A stretch of 64,000 nucleotides of DNA from the IMG/VR virus record IMGVR_UViG_3300024350_000252, positions 1 to 64,000 of that record, one strand, 5' to 3'. The stretch comes from a virus. How positions within the stretch are numbered: position 1 is the stretch's first letter; each line of letters begins with the position of its first letter. This document shows, piece after piece, positions 1 to 6,195 of this stretch. The notes below the pieces were generated by a model, which saw nothing but the letters and a program-made list of their open reading frames with translations, did no database searches and was not told the DNA's origin. The position numbers and the translations under genes were made by a program.

Positions 1-120
1 AGGCACAGTGGGGTTGACTGTGTTGACACTATAGTATGACTGAAGCCGGTATGTTAAACTTGACTATTCGAGACAATCTAGCGAGTCCTCCCAGGAGGAT
101 AGTTAGGCGCCCGACTTTTA
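1..120. other. 5' edge, no gene recognised
   Basis: No tRNA and no credible coding frame is visible. The stretch contains two TTGAC words and a short GC hairpin (TCCTCC/GGAGGA around 86-99). It may be the tail of another inter-tRNA structured RNA cut by the window edge. Confidence 0.3.
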
Positions 121-199
121 TCTGTGTGTAATGTCAGCCCGGGAGACGGCCTGGTTTGGAGCCAGGAGGCCGTAGGTTCAAATCCTACCACACAGACCA
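121..199 (+). tRNA. tRNA-Pro(TGG), divergent copy
   Basis: The acceptor stem TCTGTGT/ACACAGA is perfect and CCA is encoded. The anticodon stem CCTGG/CCAGG holds loop TTTGGAG, anticodon TGG. The body is unlike the second tRNA-Pro at 7786, which looks bacterial, so the two Pro tRNAs have different origins. Confidence 0.9.
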
Positions 200-203
200 A
201 ATA

Positions 204-280
204 TGCCAGTTTAGCTGATGTGGTCATAGCGGTGGTCTGAAGAACCATTGAACTAGGTTCGATTCCTAGAGCTGGCACCA
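204..280 (+). tRNA. tRNA-Phe(GAA)
   Basis: Acceptor TGCCAGT pairs with GCTGGCA, and CCA is encoded. Anticodon loop CTGAAGA gives GAA. It lies 4 nt after tRNA-Pro. Confidence 0.93.
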
Positions 281-290
281 AATTTTTTAG

Positions 291-318
291 TTGACACGTT
301 TTTTAGATGTGCTATATT
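291..318 (+). promoter_or_regulatory. sigma70-type promoter
   Basis: TTGACA (291-296), 16-nt spacer, TATATT (313-318). It sits in the gap after tRNA-Phe and points into the next tRNA genes. Confidence 0.7.
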
Positions 319-335
319 AGTATCATAACTGGCTA

Positions 336-410
336 GGGCGTGTAGCTTAAAGGTGAAGCCGGCCGCTCATAACGGTCTTAGTGTGTGTTCGAGTCACACC
401 GCGCCCACCA
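336..410 (+). tRNA. tRNA-Met(CAT) or Ile2 (lysidine) type
   Basis: Acceptor GGGCGTG/CGCGCCC, CCA encoded, loop CTCATAA with anticodon CAT. The paired G1-C72 excludes an initiator. Elongator Met and AUA-reading Ile2 cannot be told apart by eye. Confidence 0.88.
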
Positions 411-425
411 GTTATTAAAGTTTTT

Positions 426-524
426 GCCCCTGTAGCTTAATGGTAAAGAAGCGAGCTTATACCTCGCCAAAGCACAGGCCAGATAAGCCTGAGTGTGCAG
501 GTTCGAGTCCTGCCAGGGGCACCA
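426..524 (+). tRNA. tRNA-Ile(TAT) with 29-nt variable region
   Basis: Acceptor GCCCCTG/CAGGGGC is perfect and CCA is encoded. Anticodon stem GCGAG/CTCGC carries loop CTTATAC, anticodon TAT. The T arm is normal. The region between anticodon and T arms (468-496) is 29 nt and can form its own hairpin (AGGC/GCCT). A long arm is expected for Leu, Ser or Tyr tRNAs, not Ile. Confidence 0.75.
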
Positions 525-529
525 TATGC

Positions 530-605
530 GGGCGTATAACTCAGTCGGTAGAGTAGCTGACTCTTAATCAGTTTGTCGTAGGTTCGATCCCTACTGCGCC
601 TACCA
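530..605 (+). tRNA. tRNA-Lys(CTT)
   Basis: Acceptor GGGCGTA/TGCGCCT, CCA encoded, anticodon stem GCTGA/TCAGT, loop CTCTTAA giving CTT. Confidence 0.92.
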
Positions 606-610
606 AGTAT

Positions 611-686
611 GCCGTCGTAGTGTTAGTGGCTAGCACGACTGTTTGTGGAGCAGTAGGAGTTGGATCGAAACCAACCGCCGGTACCA
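611..686 (+). tRNA. tRNA-His(GTG)
   Basis: Acceptor GCCGTCG/CGCCGGT has one mismatch at 5-68. The anticodon stem is ACTGT/GCAGT with loop TTGTGGA, anticodon GTG. The base before position 1 is T and the discriminator is A, so the G-1:C73 identity pair usual for tRNA-His is absent from the gene. Confidence 0.82.
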
Positions 687-691
687 TTTAA

Positions 692-786
692 GCACTAGCC
701 GTAAGGCCGGCGATAAGAAGGAAGCACGAGCATAGCTGTGTTTGCTTGGTCGGTGGATTGGAACGACTCACTCTTTTCACTAGTGC
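692..786 (+). ncRNA. cloverleaf-like structured RNA between tRNAs
   Basis: A perfect 7-bp closing stem (GCACTAG 692-698 with CTAGTGC 780-786) encloses smaller hairpins: GCC/GGC with a GTAA loop, AAGCA/TGCTT, and GTCG/CGAC. There is no CCA, no T-loop consensus and no readable anticodon. Size and position suggest a tRNA-derived or tRNA-like stable RNA co-transcribed with its neighbours. The structure is inferred by eye. Confidence 0.35.
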
Positions 787-791
787 CCTTT

Positions 792-869
792 GCCCCTGTG
801 GACAAATTGGTAAAGTCATCTCTCTCAAAAGGAGAAGTTCTCTCAGTTCGAATCTGAGCAGGGGTACCA
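792..869 (+). tRNA. tRNA-Leu(CAA) lacking the long variable arm
   Basis: Acceptor GCCCCTG/CAGGGGT, CCA encoded, anticodon stem TCTCT/GGAGA, loop CTCAAAA giving CAA. The variable region is only 6 nt, although bacterial Leu tRNAs carry a long arm. Confidence 0.8.
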
Positions 870-871
870 CT

Positions 872-879
872 TATAAATA
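872..879 (+). promoter_or_regulatory. T4-type late promoter TATAAATA
   Basis: This is an exact match to the T4 late box. Initiation about 6 nt downstream would fall on the ATG at 885, so the transcript would be leaderless. Confidence 0.5.
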
Positions 880-884
880 GACTG

Positions 885-2372
885 ATGAAAGGTCTTATTT
901 TTAATATTTTGGGTTCACCGACCCGAACGCTAGGCGCATATCGTATAGCTCATTGTCTCAGAGAAGAAGGTTGGGACATCGAAGTTATCGACTTCTGCGA
1001 AGTTTGGGAGTTAGATGAATTACAAGAGTTAGCAAAATCCCGGATCGACAAAGACACTGTCTTTCTAGGATTTAGTTTTCTTTTCAGCAACATGTCTGAA
1101 AGATTTGAAAACTATATCAAATGGTTGAAAGTTACTTTCCCAGATGTATTGTTGATTTCAGGAGGACAAGTAGCTGCTCAGTTTGATACTAGTTCTTTTG
1201 ATTTACATATAAAAGGTTTCGGTGAACTAGCACTGTTAGAATTCCTTAGATGGTACAAAGGCAACGGACCTAGACCGAGATTTGATTTGTTATCAAAAGG
1301 GTGTAAGCTCATAGATGCTAACAAACAGTATCCGGCATATCCAATGAAGAGTCTCATGGTCAAGTATGAAGATAGAGATTTCATAGACTCAAACGAATGG
1401 TTGACTATAGAGTTTGCTCGAGGTTGTAAATTTAAATGTGACTTCTGTAACTTTCCAATCTTAGGAGTCAAGGGCGACTATAGCAGAGATGCCGAAGACG
1501 CTAGGATACAATTACAAGACAGCTATGATAGATTCGGAGTATCCAACTATCTCGTATCAGATGAAACATTTAATGACCGAACTGAAAAGATCAGCAAGTT
1601 CGCTGATGTTGTAGAACAGCTTTCATTCCGACCTTGGTTCTCAGGATTCGTCAGGGCAGATTTATTGATATCTCGTCCTAGAGATAGAGAAGAACTGCTT
1701 AGGATGAATTTCCTAGGACAGTATTATGGTATAGAAAGTTTCAACAGAGATGCTGCCAGGATAGTTGGCAAAGGAATGGATCCTGAAAAGATCAAACAAG
1801 GGTTGATAGATATAAAAAATTATTATCATTCAAATGGTACAAAATTGTATCGAGGATCTATTAGTTTGATCATAGGGTTAGCAAAAGAAAATAGAGAAAG
1901 CCTAGACAATACTATTAGATGGTTGACAGAGAATTGGAGTGGCGAATCATTCAGTCCGTTTGTATTAGAAGTGCCTATAGGTTCGTTCGATACAAAATCT
2001 TCGATAAGTTCAAACTATCAATCATATGGTTATAGATTGATGAAAGATTCTGATGTAAAACGCAGCGCAAACTTGAATGTCGGGTATGTTAGGAGAGAAA
2101 CAGCTCTTAGTGAAGACTGTCTAAAATGGGAGCATGACGATCTTAACATAGTAGAAGCTACCCAGATACAGGATGAATGGTTAGAAGTTAGAGATAATCC
2201 TAACAATAAATTCACTGTAAACTGTTTTAGTTTAAGCGATGTCGGTAGACACTTACCTATATCTGAAAAATTAAAACTGCCTCAAAAGGCAATCGACATG
2301 AGTACAGATTGGAATCATCCAGATTTCAAAGAACTGATGGCGAATTATAAGTTCAAAAAATTATCTTTGTGA
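885..2372 (+). CDS. B12-binding-like radical SAM protein
   Basis: This is a 495-residue protein. Residues 1-140 look like a cobalamin-binding-type Rossmann domain (FLGFSFLFSN, LISGGQ, GFGELALLEF), followed by a radical SAM core with the CX3CX2C iron-sulfur motif at Cys181, Cys185 and Cys188 (CKFKCDFC). The order fits the large B12-dependent radical SAM class of methyltransferases and tailoring enzymes; the substrate is unknown. No C-terminal SPASM cysteine cluster is visible, so it is not a PqqE. A late-promoter box lies immediately upstream and there is no clear Shine-Dalgarno sequence. It is isolated between tRNA genes, which suggests insertion as a cassette. The fold is confident; the reaction is not. 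Confidence 0.85.
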   Translation: MKGLIFNILGSPTRTLGAYRIAHCLREEGWDIEVIDFCEVWELDELQELAKSRIDKDTVFLGFSFLFSNMSERFENYIKWLKVTFPDVLLISGGQVAAQFDTSSFDLHIKGFGELALLEFLRWYKGNGPRPRFDLLSKGCKLIDANKQYPAYPMKSLMVKYEDRDFIDSNEWLTIEFARGCKFKCDFCNFPILGVKGDYSRDAEDARIQLQDSYDRFGVSNYLVSDETFNDRTEKISKFADVVEQLSFRPWFSGFVRADLLISRPRDREELLRMNFLGQYYGIESFNRDAARIVGKGMDPEKIKQGLIDIKNYYHSNGTKLYRGSISLIIGLAKENRESLDNTIRWLTENWSGESFSPFVLEVPIGSFDTKSSISSNYQSYGYRLMKDSDVKRSANLNVGYVRRETALSEDCLKWEHDDLNIVEATQIQDEWLEVRDNPNNKFTVNCFSLSDVGRHLPISEKLKLPQKAIDMSTDWNHPDFKELMANYKFKKLSL

Positions 2373-2401
2373 TTGACAGCAGTCAGTTAATGTAGTACAA
2401 T
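2373..2401 (+). promoter_or_regulatory. sigma70-type promoter
   Basis: TTGACA (2373-2378), 17-nt spacer, TACAAT (2396-2401), starting right after the radical SAM stop codon. It should drive the Cys-Glu-Gly-Lys tRNA run. Confidence 0.8.
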
Positions 2402-2413
2402 AATCAAACTTAG

Positions 2414-2491
2414 GGACAGGTGCCAGAGAGGTCCAATGGAACAGTCTGCAAAACTGTAAAGCCGTGGGTTCAAATCCCACCCTGTCCTCCA
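2414..2491 (+). tRNA. tRNA-Cys(GCA)
   Basis: Acceptor GGACAGG/CCTGTCC, discriminator T, CCA encoded, anticodon stem ACAGT/ACTGT, loop CTGCAAA. Confidence 0.94.
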
Positions 2492-2518
2492 CGTTGTTTG
2501 ACAATCAAATCAGTTAAT

Positions 2519-2593
2519 GCTCCGGTCGTCTATCGGTCAGGACGCTGCCCTTTCAAGGCGGAAAGAGGGGTTCGACTCCCCTTCGGAGTACCA
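2519..2593 (+). tRNA. tRNA-Glu(TTC)
   Basis: Acceptor GCTCCGG/TCGGAGT, CCA encoded, anticodon stem CTGCC/GGCGG, loop CTTTCAA. Confidence 0.92.
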
Positions 2594-2599
2594 TTTAAT

Positions 2600-2675
2600 G
2601 CGGGCGTAGCTCAGTTGGTAGAGCATTACCTTGCCAAGGTAAATGTCGTCGGTTCGAACCCGATCGCCCGCTCCA
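2600..2675 (+). tRNA. tRNA-Gly(GCC)
   Basis: Acceptor GCGGGCG/CGCCCGC, CCA encoded, anticodon stem TTACC/GGTAA, loop TTGCCAA. Confidence 0.94.
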
Positions 2676-2698
2676 ATTTTTTAAAGGAGGAAACTATC

Positions 2699-2740
2699 AT
2701 GGGAGATGATGGTAAATCTGGTAAACGTTTGGGCCCTTAG
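2699..2740 (+). CDS. 13-residue ORF with strong RBS, overlapping tRNA-Lys
   Basis: The ATG at 2699 follows a near-perfect Shine-Dalgarno sequence (AAAGGAGG, 2683-2690) and encodes MGDDGKSGKRLGP. The reading frame runs into the acceptor stem of tRNA-Lys(TTT), and its TAG stop is made of tRNA positions. It could be a real mini-gene, a leader whose translation affects tRNA release, or the remnant of a gene replaced by the tRNA. No similarity is recognised. The RBS is the main support. Confidence 0.4.
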   Translation: MGDDGKSGKRLGP

Positions 2741-2806
2741 CTCAGTAGGTAGAGCAGCGGACTTTTAATCCGTTGGTCGTGAGTTCGAATCTCACAGGGC
2801 CCACCA
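2731..2806 (+). tRNA. tRNA-Lys(TTT)
   Basis: Acceptor GGGCCCT/AGGGCCC, CCA encoded, anticodon stem GCGGA/TCCGT, loop CTTTTAA. Confidence 0.95.
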
Positions 2807-2904
2807 TTACCATATTGAAATATACTGTAGCGGGTTCGCAAGTATGAGTCGCATTCTAAAGAGTGTCCTTGAACTGAATATAGTGTATTTCAATATGTTA
2901 ATGG
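2804..2904 (+). ncRNA. structured spacer RNA closed by long inverted repeat
   Basis: A 16-nt arm (2811-2826) pairs with 2882-2897 with one G-T pair. The pairing extends outward as CCATTA (2804-2809) with TAATGG (2899-2904). The outer pairing therefore takes in the CCA tail of tRNA-Lys and the first two bases of the next tRNA. The 55-nt interior has smaller hairpins and no open frame. Likely roles are a processing signal or a stable RNA. Confidence 0.5.
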
Positions 2905-2978
2905 CAGTATAGCATAGCGGCTAATGCGGCACCTTCATACGGTGTATATCGTAGGTTCGAGTCCTACTACTGCTACCA
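2903..2978 (+). tRNA. tRNA-Met(CAT), second copy
   Basis: Acceptor GGCAGTA/TACTGCT, CCA encoded, anticodon stem GCACC/GGTGT, loop TTCATAC with CAT. It has no initiator features. One of the two elongator-type CAT tRNAs may be the Ile2 form. Confidence 0.88.
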
Positions 2979-2987
2979 TAAAAATTC

Positions 2988-3063
2988 GGGCCAGTAGCTC
3001 ATCTGGGAGAGCGCCTCGTTTGCACCGAGGAGGTAGCGGGTTCAAGTCCTGTCTGGTCCACCA
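2988..3063 (+). tRNA. tRNA-Ala(TGC)
   Basis: Acceptor GGGCCAG/CTGGTCC, CCA encoded, anticodon stem CCTCG/CGAGG, loop TTTGCAC. Confidence 0.94.
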
Positions 3064-3069
3064 TGTTAT

Positions 3070-3144
3070 GGCTCGTTCATATAGTGGCTATTATGCCTGC
3101 CTGTCTAGCAGGACATAGGGGTTCGATTCCCCTACGAGTCGCCA
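3070..3144 (+). tRNA. tRNA-Asp(GTC)
   Basis: Acceptor GGCTCGT/ACGAGTC, discriminator G, CCA encoded, anticodon stem CCTGC/GCAGG, loop CTGTCTA. Confidence 0.94.
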
Positions 3145-3151
3145 ACTCTAT

Positions 3152-3227
3152 TCCGGAGTAGCACAGAGGTAGTTGCAGCGGACTGTTAATCCGCGTGTCG
3201 TTGGTTCGATCCCAACCTCCGGAGCCA
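3152..3227 (+). tRNA. tRNA-Asn(GTT)
   Basis: Acceptor TCCGGAG/CTCCGGA, discriminator G, CCA encoded, anticodon stem GCGGA/TCCGC, loop CTGTTAA. Confidence 0.95.
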
Positions 3228-3230
3228 AGT

Positions 3231-3445
3231 TTTGAGAGTGTCAGCAAGAGAAAGACACGCTGGTTAGGTTTCTTCGAAGGACCGACCCAGTAGAAGGTGG
3301 CGGGTTCGATGCCCGGCGGATCGGAAGATCCGTGTACAAGGTGGCGTACTATCTGGTCCGGTATCCCGAGTGACGTACCGAGTCCCGCTAGCTAATCCGG
3401 AGAAGGGTGAATGGTAGCAATAACGATGGTGCTACAACTCTCAAA
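3231..3445 (+). ncRNA. 215-nt structured RNA with closing inverted repeat
   Basis: TTTGAGAGT (3231-3239) pairs with ACTCTCAAA (3437-3445). Just outside, CCAA of tRNA-Asn (3225-3228) can pair with TTGG at the start of tRNA-Gln (3453-3456). Inside are several good hairpins: GTGTC/GACAC, a T-arm-like CGGG-TTCGATG-CCCG near 3301, and CGGATC-GGAA-GATCCG with a GNRA loop. There is no credible coding frame. This is either a stable RNA or a cluster of decayed tRNAs; no known family is recognised. Confidence 0.45.
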
Positions 3446-3453
3446 TTCATTAT

Positions 3454-3528
3454 TGGGGAATCGTCTAATCGGTAGGACACCTGACTTTGACTCAGGCAGT
3501 ATTGGTTCGAGTCCAGTTTCCCCAGCCA
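3454..3528 (+). tRNA. tRNA-Gln(TTG)
   Basis: Acceptor TGGGGAA/TTCCCCA, discriminator G, CCA encoded, anticodon stem CCTGA/TCAGG, loop CTTTGAC. Confidence 0.94.
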
Positions 3529-3529
3529 C

Positions 3530-3604
3530 ACCGGAGTAGCTCAGAGGTAGAGCAGCGGCCCGATAAGCCGTTGGTCGTTGGTTCAATTCCAACCTTCGGT
3601 ACCA
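3530..3604 (+). tRNA. tRNA-Ile(GAT) with C33
   Basis: Acceptor ACCGGAG/CTTCGGT, CCA encoded, anticodon stem GCGGC/GCCGT, loop CCGATAA giving GAT. Position 33 is C rather than the near-universal T. Only one base separates it from tRNA-Gln. Confidence 0.86.
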
Positions 3605-3612
3605 GAATACGG

Positions 3613-3641
3613 TTGACACAGTCAACAAAAGACTACATAAT
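3613..3641 (+). promoter_or_regulatory. sigma70-type promoter
   Basis: TTGACA (3613-3618), 17-nt spacer, CATAAT (3636-3641), 9 bases before tRNA-Leu(TAG). GTTGAC/GTCAAC forms a short palindrome around the -35 box. Confidence 0.65.
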
Positions 3642-3650
3642 ATAAACAAT

Positions 3651-3733
3651 GCCCCGATGGTGGAATTGGTAGACACGCTGGTCTTAGAAGCCAGTACTTC
3701 GGTGTGCGAGTTCGAGTCTCGCTTGGGGCACCA
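3651..3733 (+). tRNA. tRNA-Leu(TAG)
   Basis: Class II tRNA with acceptor GCCCCGA/TTGGGGC, CCA encoded, anticodon stem CTGGT/GCCAG, loop CTTAGAA, and a normal long variable arm. Confidence 0.95.
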
Positions 3734-3874
3734 TTAGTTAGTAGCATAGCTCGTCGGCCTACGATCAAGGCTAACCTTGTCCGAAGCGGGAAGCCTATGA
3801 TACTAGTAACTGGTCTGTGTAACAGATCAACAATAGGTAGCAAGAGGATAGTAAACTATGCTACTAACTAATGG
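3731..3874 (+). ncRNA. 144-nt structured RNA closed by a perfect 19-bp stem
   Basis: Positions 3731-3749 are perfectly complementary to 3856-3874 (19 bp). The left arm starts exactly at the CCA tail of tRNA-Leu(TAG), so folding would bury that tail. Inside are CAAGG-CTAA-CCTTG, TCTGT/ACAGA and CCTAT/ATAGG stems. There is no open frame. It could be a stable RNA, an RNase III-type processing stem or a regulator of tRNA 3' maturation. Confidence 0.55.
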
Positions 3875-3884
3875 TGAAAGTTTA

Positions 3885-3959
3885 GGGTGATTAGCTCAGT
3901 GGTAGAGCGCCTCGTTTACACCGAGGATGTCGGGAGTTCGACCCTCTCATCACCCACCA
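3885..3959 (+). tRNA. tRNA-Val(TAC)
   Basis: Acceptor GGGTGAT/ATCACCC, CCA encoded, anticodon stem CCTCG/CGAGG, loop TTTACAC. Confidence 0.95.
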
Positions 3960-3964
3960 ATTAT

Positions 3965-4054
3965 GGAAGTGTGGTCGAGTCTGGTTTATGGCAACGGTCT
4001 TGAAAACCGTCGAACCGAAAGGTTCCGTGAGTTCGAATCTCACCGCTTCCGCCA
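3965..4054 (+). tRNA. tRNA-Ser(TGA)
   Basis: Class II with acceptor GGAAGTG/CGCTTCC, discriminator G, CCA encoded, anticodon stem ACGGT/ACCGT, loop CTTGAAA, long variable arm. Confidence 0.95.
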
Positions 4055-4068
4055 TATTAAATAGTATC

Positions 4069-4857
4069 ATGAAAGCTATAAAGATACTGATCTGCGGACT
4101 GCCAGGAGCAGGTAAAACAACACTGGCTAAAGCATTACAATCTAGATTAGGTGATACCGAACACCTAGAAGCAGATGCTGTTAGAAAACGGTTTGATGAT
4201 TGGGACTTCAGTGAAGAAGGACGAATCAGGCAAAGCTTCAGGATGAAACTGCTGTCAGATGAAAGCGAAGCACGTTACGTGATCGCCGACTTCATAGCAC
4301 CTCTAGAAGCTACTAGAAAAAACTATTCAGCAGATTGGACCATTTGGGTTGACACTATCCGCGAAGGCAGATATGAAGATACCAACAAGATGTTCCAAGA
4401 ACCAGACATATATGATTTCCGTATCACTGAACAAGATGCTGAAAAATGGGCAGCGTTTATCTCTGATCATATATTGGCCGATCGCAGACGTCCTGTATGG
4501 AATAATCGCAAAGAAACTGTACAGATGTTAGGTCGTTGGCAACCATGGCATGATGGGCATCGTGCTCTATTCGAAAGAGCGTTGGCCAAGACTGGTCAAG
4601 TCTGTATCATGGTGCGTGATTGCCAAGGTTGGAATGATAGTAATCCGTTCAACTTCTACGATGTGGCTAGATTTATCAAGAGAGATCTAGATCCTTTGTA
4701 TCAAGGTCAATTCCAAATCGTGCTTGTGCCTAATATCGTGAACATCACGTATGGTAGGGATGTAGGTTACAAGATCGAACAAGAACATTTTGATCAATCT
4801 ATCACTGATATCTCTGCTACAAAGATAAGAGAATCGTTGAATATCAAGAAGGATTGA
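4069..4857 (+). CDS. APS-kinase-like / nucleotidyltransferase fusion
   Basis: This 262-residue two-domain protein likely makes an activated nucleotide, probably the sulfate donor PAPS. Residues 1-140 are a P-loop kinase of the adenylylsulfate kinase type: Walker A GLPGAGKTT at 10-18, an ADAVRKRF...FSEEGRIR stretch and an ADFIAPLEATR stretch like those in CysC. Residues 150-262 are an HxGH nucleotidyltransferase (GRWQPWHDGH at 155-164, ISATKIRES near the C terminus). The second domain resembles NMN/cytidylyltransferases more than classical ATP sulfurylase, so the adenylylation substrate is uncertain. The start at 4069 is chosen because the upstream frame lies inside tRNA-Ser. The sulfotransferase begins 1 nt after the stop. 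Confidence 0.82.
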   Translation: MKAIKILICGLPGAGKTTLAKALQSRLGDTEHLEADAVRKRFDDWDFSEEGRIRQSFRMKLLSDESEARYVIADFIAPLEATRKNYSADWTIWVDTIREGRYEDTNKMFQEPDIYDFRITEQDAEKWAAFISDHILADRRRPVWNNRKETVQMLGRWQPWHDGHRALFERALAKTGQVCIMVRDCQGWNDSNPFNFYDVARFIKRDLDPLYQGQFQIVLVPNIVNITYGRDVGYKIEQEHFDQSITDISATKIRESLNIKKD

Positions 4858-4858
4858 T

Positions 4859-5500
4859 ATGAGTAGCGTTGTTGTTACAGGTGAAAAGAACATAGCGTTC
4901 GTACACAATCCCAAAGTGGCTGGTATGAGTATCAAGAGTTGGTTGATATCTAACAGAAAGAACAGCACGTATCAAGAATTTGATCTCAAAGTAACGTTCA
5001 ATGATCTAAAAAACACAGTAGACAATTTGCCATTTAGCTTTAGCATAGTTAGAAACCCTTGGGACCGCATGGTCAGTGGTTACTATGAACTGCGTAGATG
5101 GTATGATAATCCAGGAAAAGCCAGCCAAGACAATTTAAATTTTGTCCGAGACTATTTTAATAGATCTCCGTTTCCATCTTTCGATCAGTTTATGAACGAA
5201 TTTCCACAAGACGAAATGTGGTCTGTGTTATATCCTATGCTGTCTCCATATCCTCCTACATGGCCTAAAGGTGCCGTGACACAGAAGCAGTATGTTGACG
5301 GTGTAAATTTGATATTGCGATATGAAAATATCGAAGAAGATTTCAAACAGATACAAAAGATCTATGATTGTGATGTGCCATTGCCCATGATCAATACTTC
5401 CGAAAATAATGACTATAGATCATACTACAACGATAGGACTAAAGCCATAGTAGCTGCGTTCTTCCAAGAAGACATAGACACATTCAGATACAGTTTCTAA
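4859..5500 (+). CDS. sulfotransferase (PAPS-dependent family)
   Basis: A 213-residue protein that should transfer sulfate from PAPS to an unknown acceptor. The 5'-phosphosulfate-binding stretch HNPKVAGMSIKSWL (16-29) and the 3'-phosphate-binding stretch IVRNPWDRMVSGYY (63-76) are both present, and the C-terminal YRSYYNDRT...DIDTFRY resembles carbohydrate sulfotransferases (Sulfotransfer_2 type). It is transcribed directly behind the APS-kinase fusion, which could supply its donor. Possible targets are phage or host surface glycans. Family assignment is firm; the acceptor is unknown. Confidence 0.88.
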   Translation: MSSVVVTGEKNIAFVHNPKVAGMSIKSWLISNRKNSTYQEFDLKVTFNDLKNTVDNLPFSFSIVRNPWDRMVSGYYELRRWYDNPGKASQDNLNFVRDYFNRSPFPSFDQFMNEFPQDEMWSVLYPMLSPYPPTWPKGAVTQKQYVDGVNLILRYENIEEDFKQIQKIYDCDVPLPMINTSENNDYRSYYNDRTKAIVAAFFQEDIDTFRYSF

Positions 5501-5561
5501 AATCTTATACCACGATAAGTATCATTGTTCCGCAGTGCGGTAAAAAACAAGGAGGACTATC

Positions 5562-5981
5562 ATGAGTATCATGGACTTTATCCATAAGATAGAACAAGTC
5601 AGTGAAACTGCTGCTAGAAGACTGTCTCATCGTGCTTTACACGCGGCCGCAACTGTCTATAGTGATGCTAAAGAATTAGCCGACAAGTCGGCCAAGGACG
5701 TAGACAAAGCCAAGGCCAAACTAGAAGATGCCATGAAGAAGGCATATCAACACGCCGATGCTGCCCATTCAGCCGCAGTCGACGCATATGAAAAAGCCAA
5801 TGCTGAAGCACAAAGATTGGCACAAGAAGTCGAAGACGCTGCTTTCGAAGCAGCAAATAAACTGAATGCTCTTATCAATGCTGGGTTACAACCTATTCCC
5901 GGCAAAGAAGAGAAAAAAGAAGAACCAGAACCTTATTCTAGAGCAAATGCTGTAGACAAAGATTCTGTTTCAGTGTTATAA
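5562..5981 (+). CDS. alanine-rich helical protein
   Basis: A 139-residue protein of unknown function. Residues 10-110 are almost entirely Ala, Lys, Asp and Glu in a heptad-like pattern predicting one long amphipathic helix or coiled coil. The C terminus is charged (KEEKKEEPEP). There is no signal peptide. It has a strong RBS (AAGGAGG about 7 nt before the ATG). It stands alone between the sulfotransferase and tRNA-Ser(GCT). It could be a scaffold, nucleoid-associated or structural helix protein. Confidence 0.75.
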   Translation: MSIMDFIHKIEQVSETAARRLSHRALHAAATVYSDAKELADKSAKDVDKAKAKLEDAMKKAYQHADAAHSAAVDAYEKANAEAQRLAQEVEDAAFEAANKLNALINAGLQPIPGKEEKKEEPEPYSRANAVDKDSVSVL

Positions 5982-5990
5982 TAGAACATT

Positions 5991-6082
5991 GGTGAGGTGG
6001 ATGAGAGGCTTAAATCAGCAGTTTGCTAAACTGTCGTAGGCAGAAATGTCTACCGCGGGTTCGAATCCCGCCCTCACCGCCA
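5991..6082 (+). tRNA. tRNA-Ser(GCT)
   Basis: Class II with acceptor GGTGAGG/CCTCACC, discriminator G, CCA encoded, anticodon stem GCAGT/ACTGT, loop TTGCTAA, long variable arm. Confidence 0.95.
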
Positions 6083-6105
6083 AGTTCAAATATAAGTAAG
6101 AATAC

Positions 6106-6181
6106 GCTGCTTTAGCTCAGCCGGTAGAGCAACTGCCTTGTAAGCAGTAGGTCGTCAGTTCGAATCCGACAAGCAGCACCA
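6106..6181 (+). tRNA. tRNA-Thr(TGT)
   Basis: Acceptor GCTGCTT/AAGCAGC, CCA encoded, anticodon stem ACTGC/GCAGT, loop CTTGTAA. Confidence 0.95.
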
Positions 6182-6195
6182 TAATAAGGCAATAG

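Noticed and set aside
885-2372. Radical SAM protein as a PqqE partner for the PqqA peptide
   Set aside because: PqqE is a SPASM-type radical SAM protein with extra C-terminal cysteines and no B12 domain; this protein has the opposite architecture.
2420-3118. Open frames of 106 and 64 residues running across tRNA genes
   Set aside because: They cover intact tRNA-Cys, Glu, Gly, Met, Ala and Asp. Only the last 13 codons of the first frame have an RBS and are reported separately.
3392-3843. Minus-strand frames of 94 and 73 residues
   Set aside because: They run antisense through tRNA-Gln, Ile and Leu genes, and their TRTRTP/RLELNQR-type peptides are typical tRNA-antisense translations.
3988-4068. 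N-terminal 27-residue extension of the APS-kinase fusion
   Set aside because: The extension is translated from tRNA-Ser(TGA); the P-loop starts a few residues after the ATG at 4069, as expected for the family.
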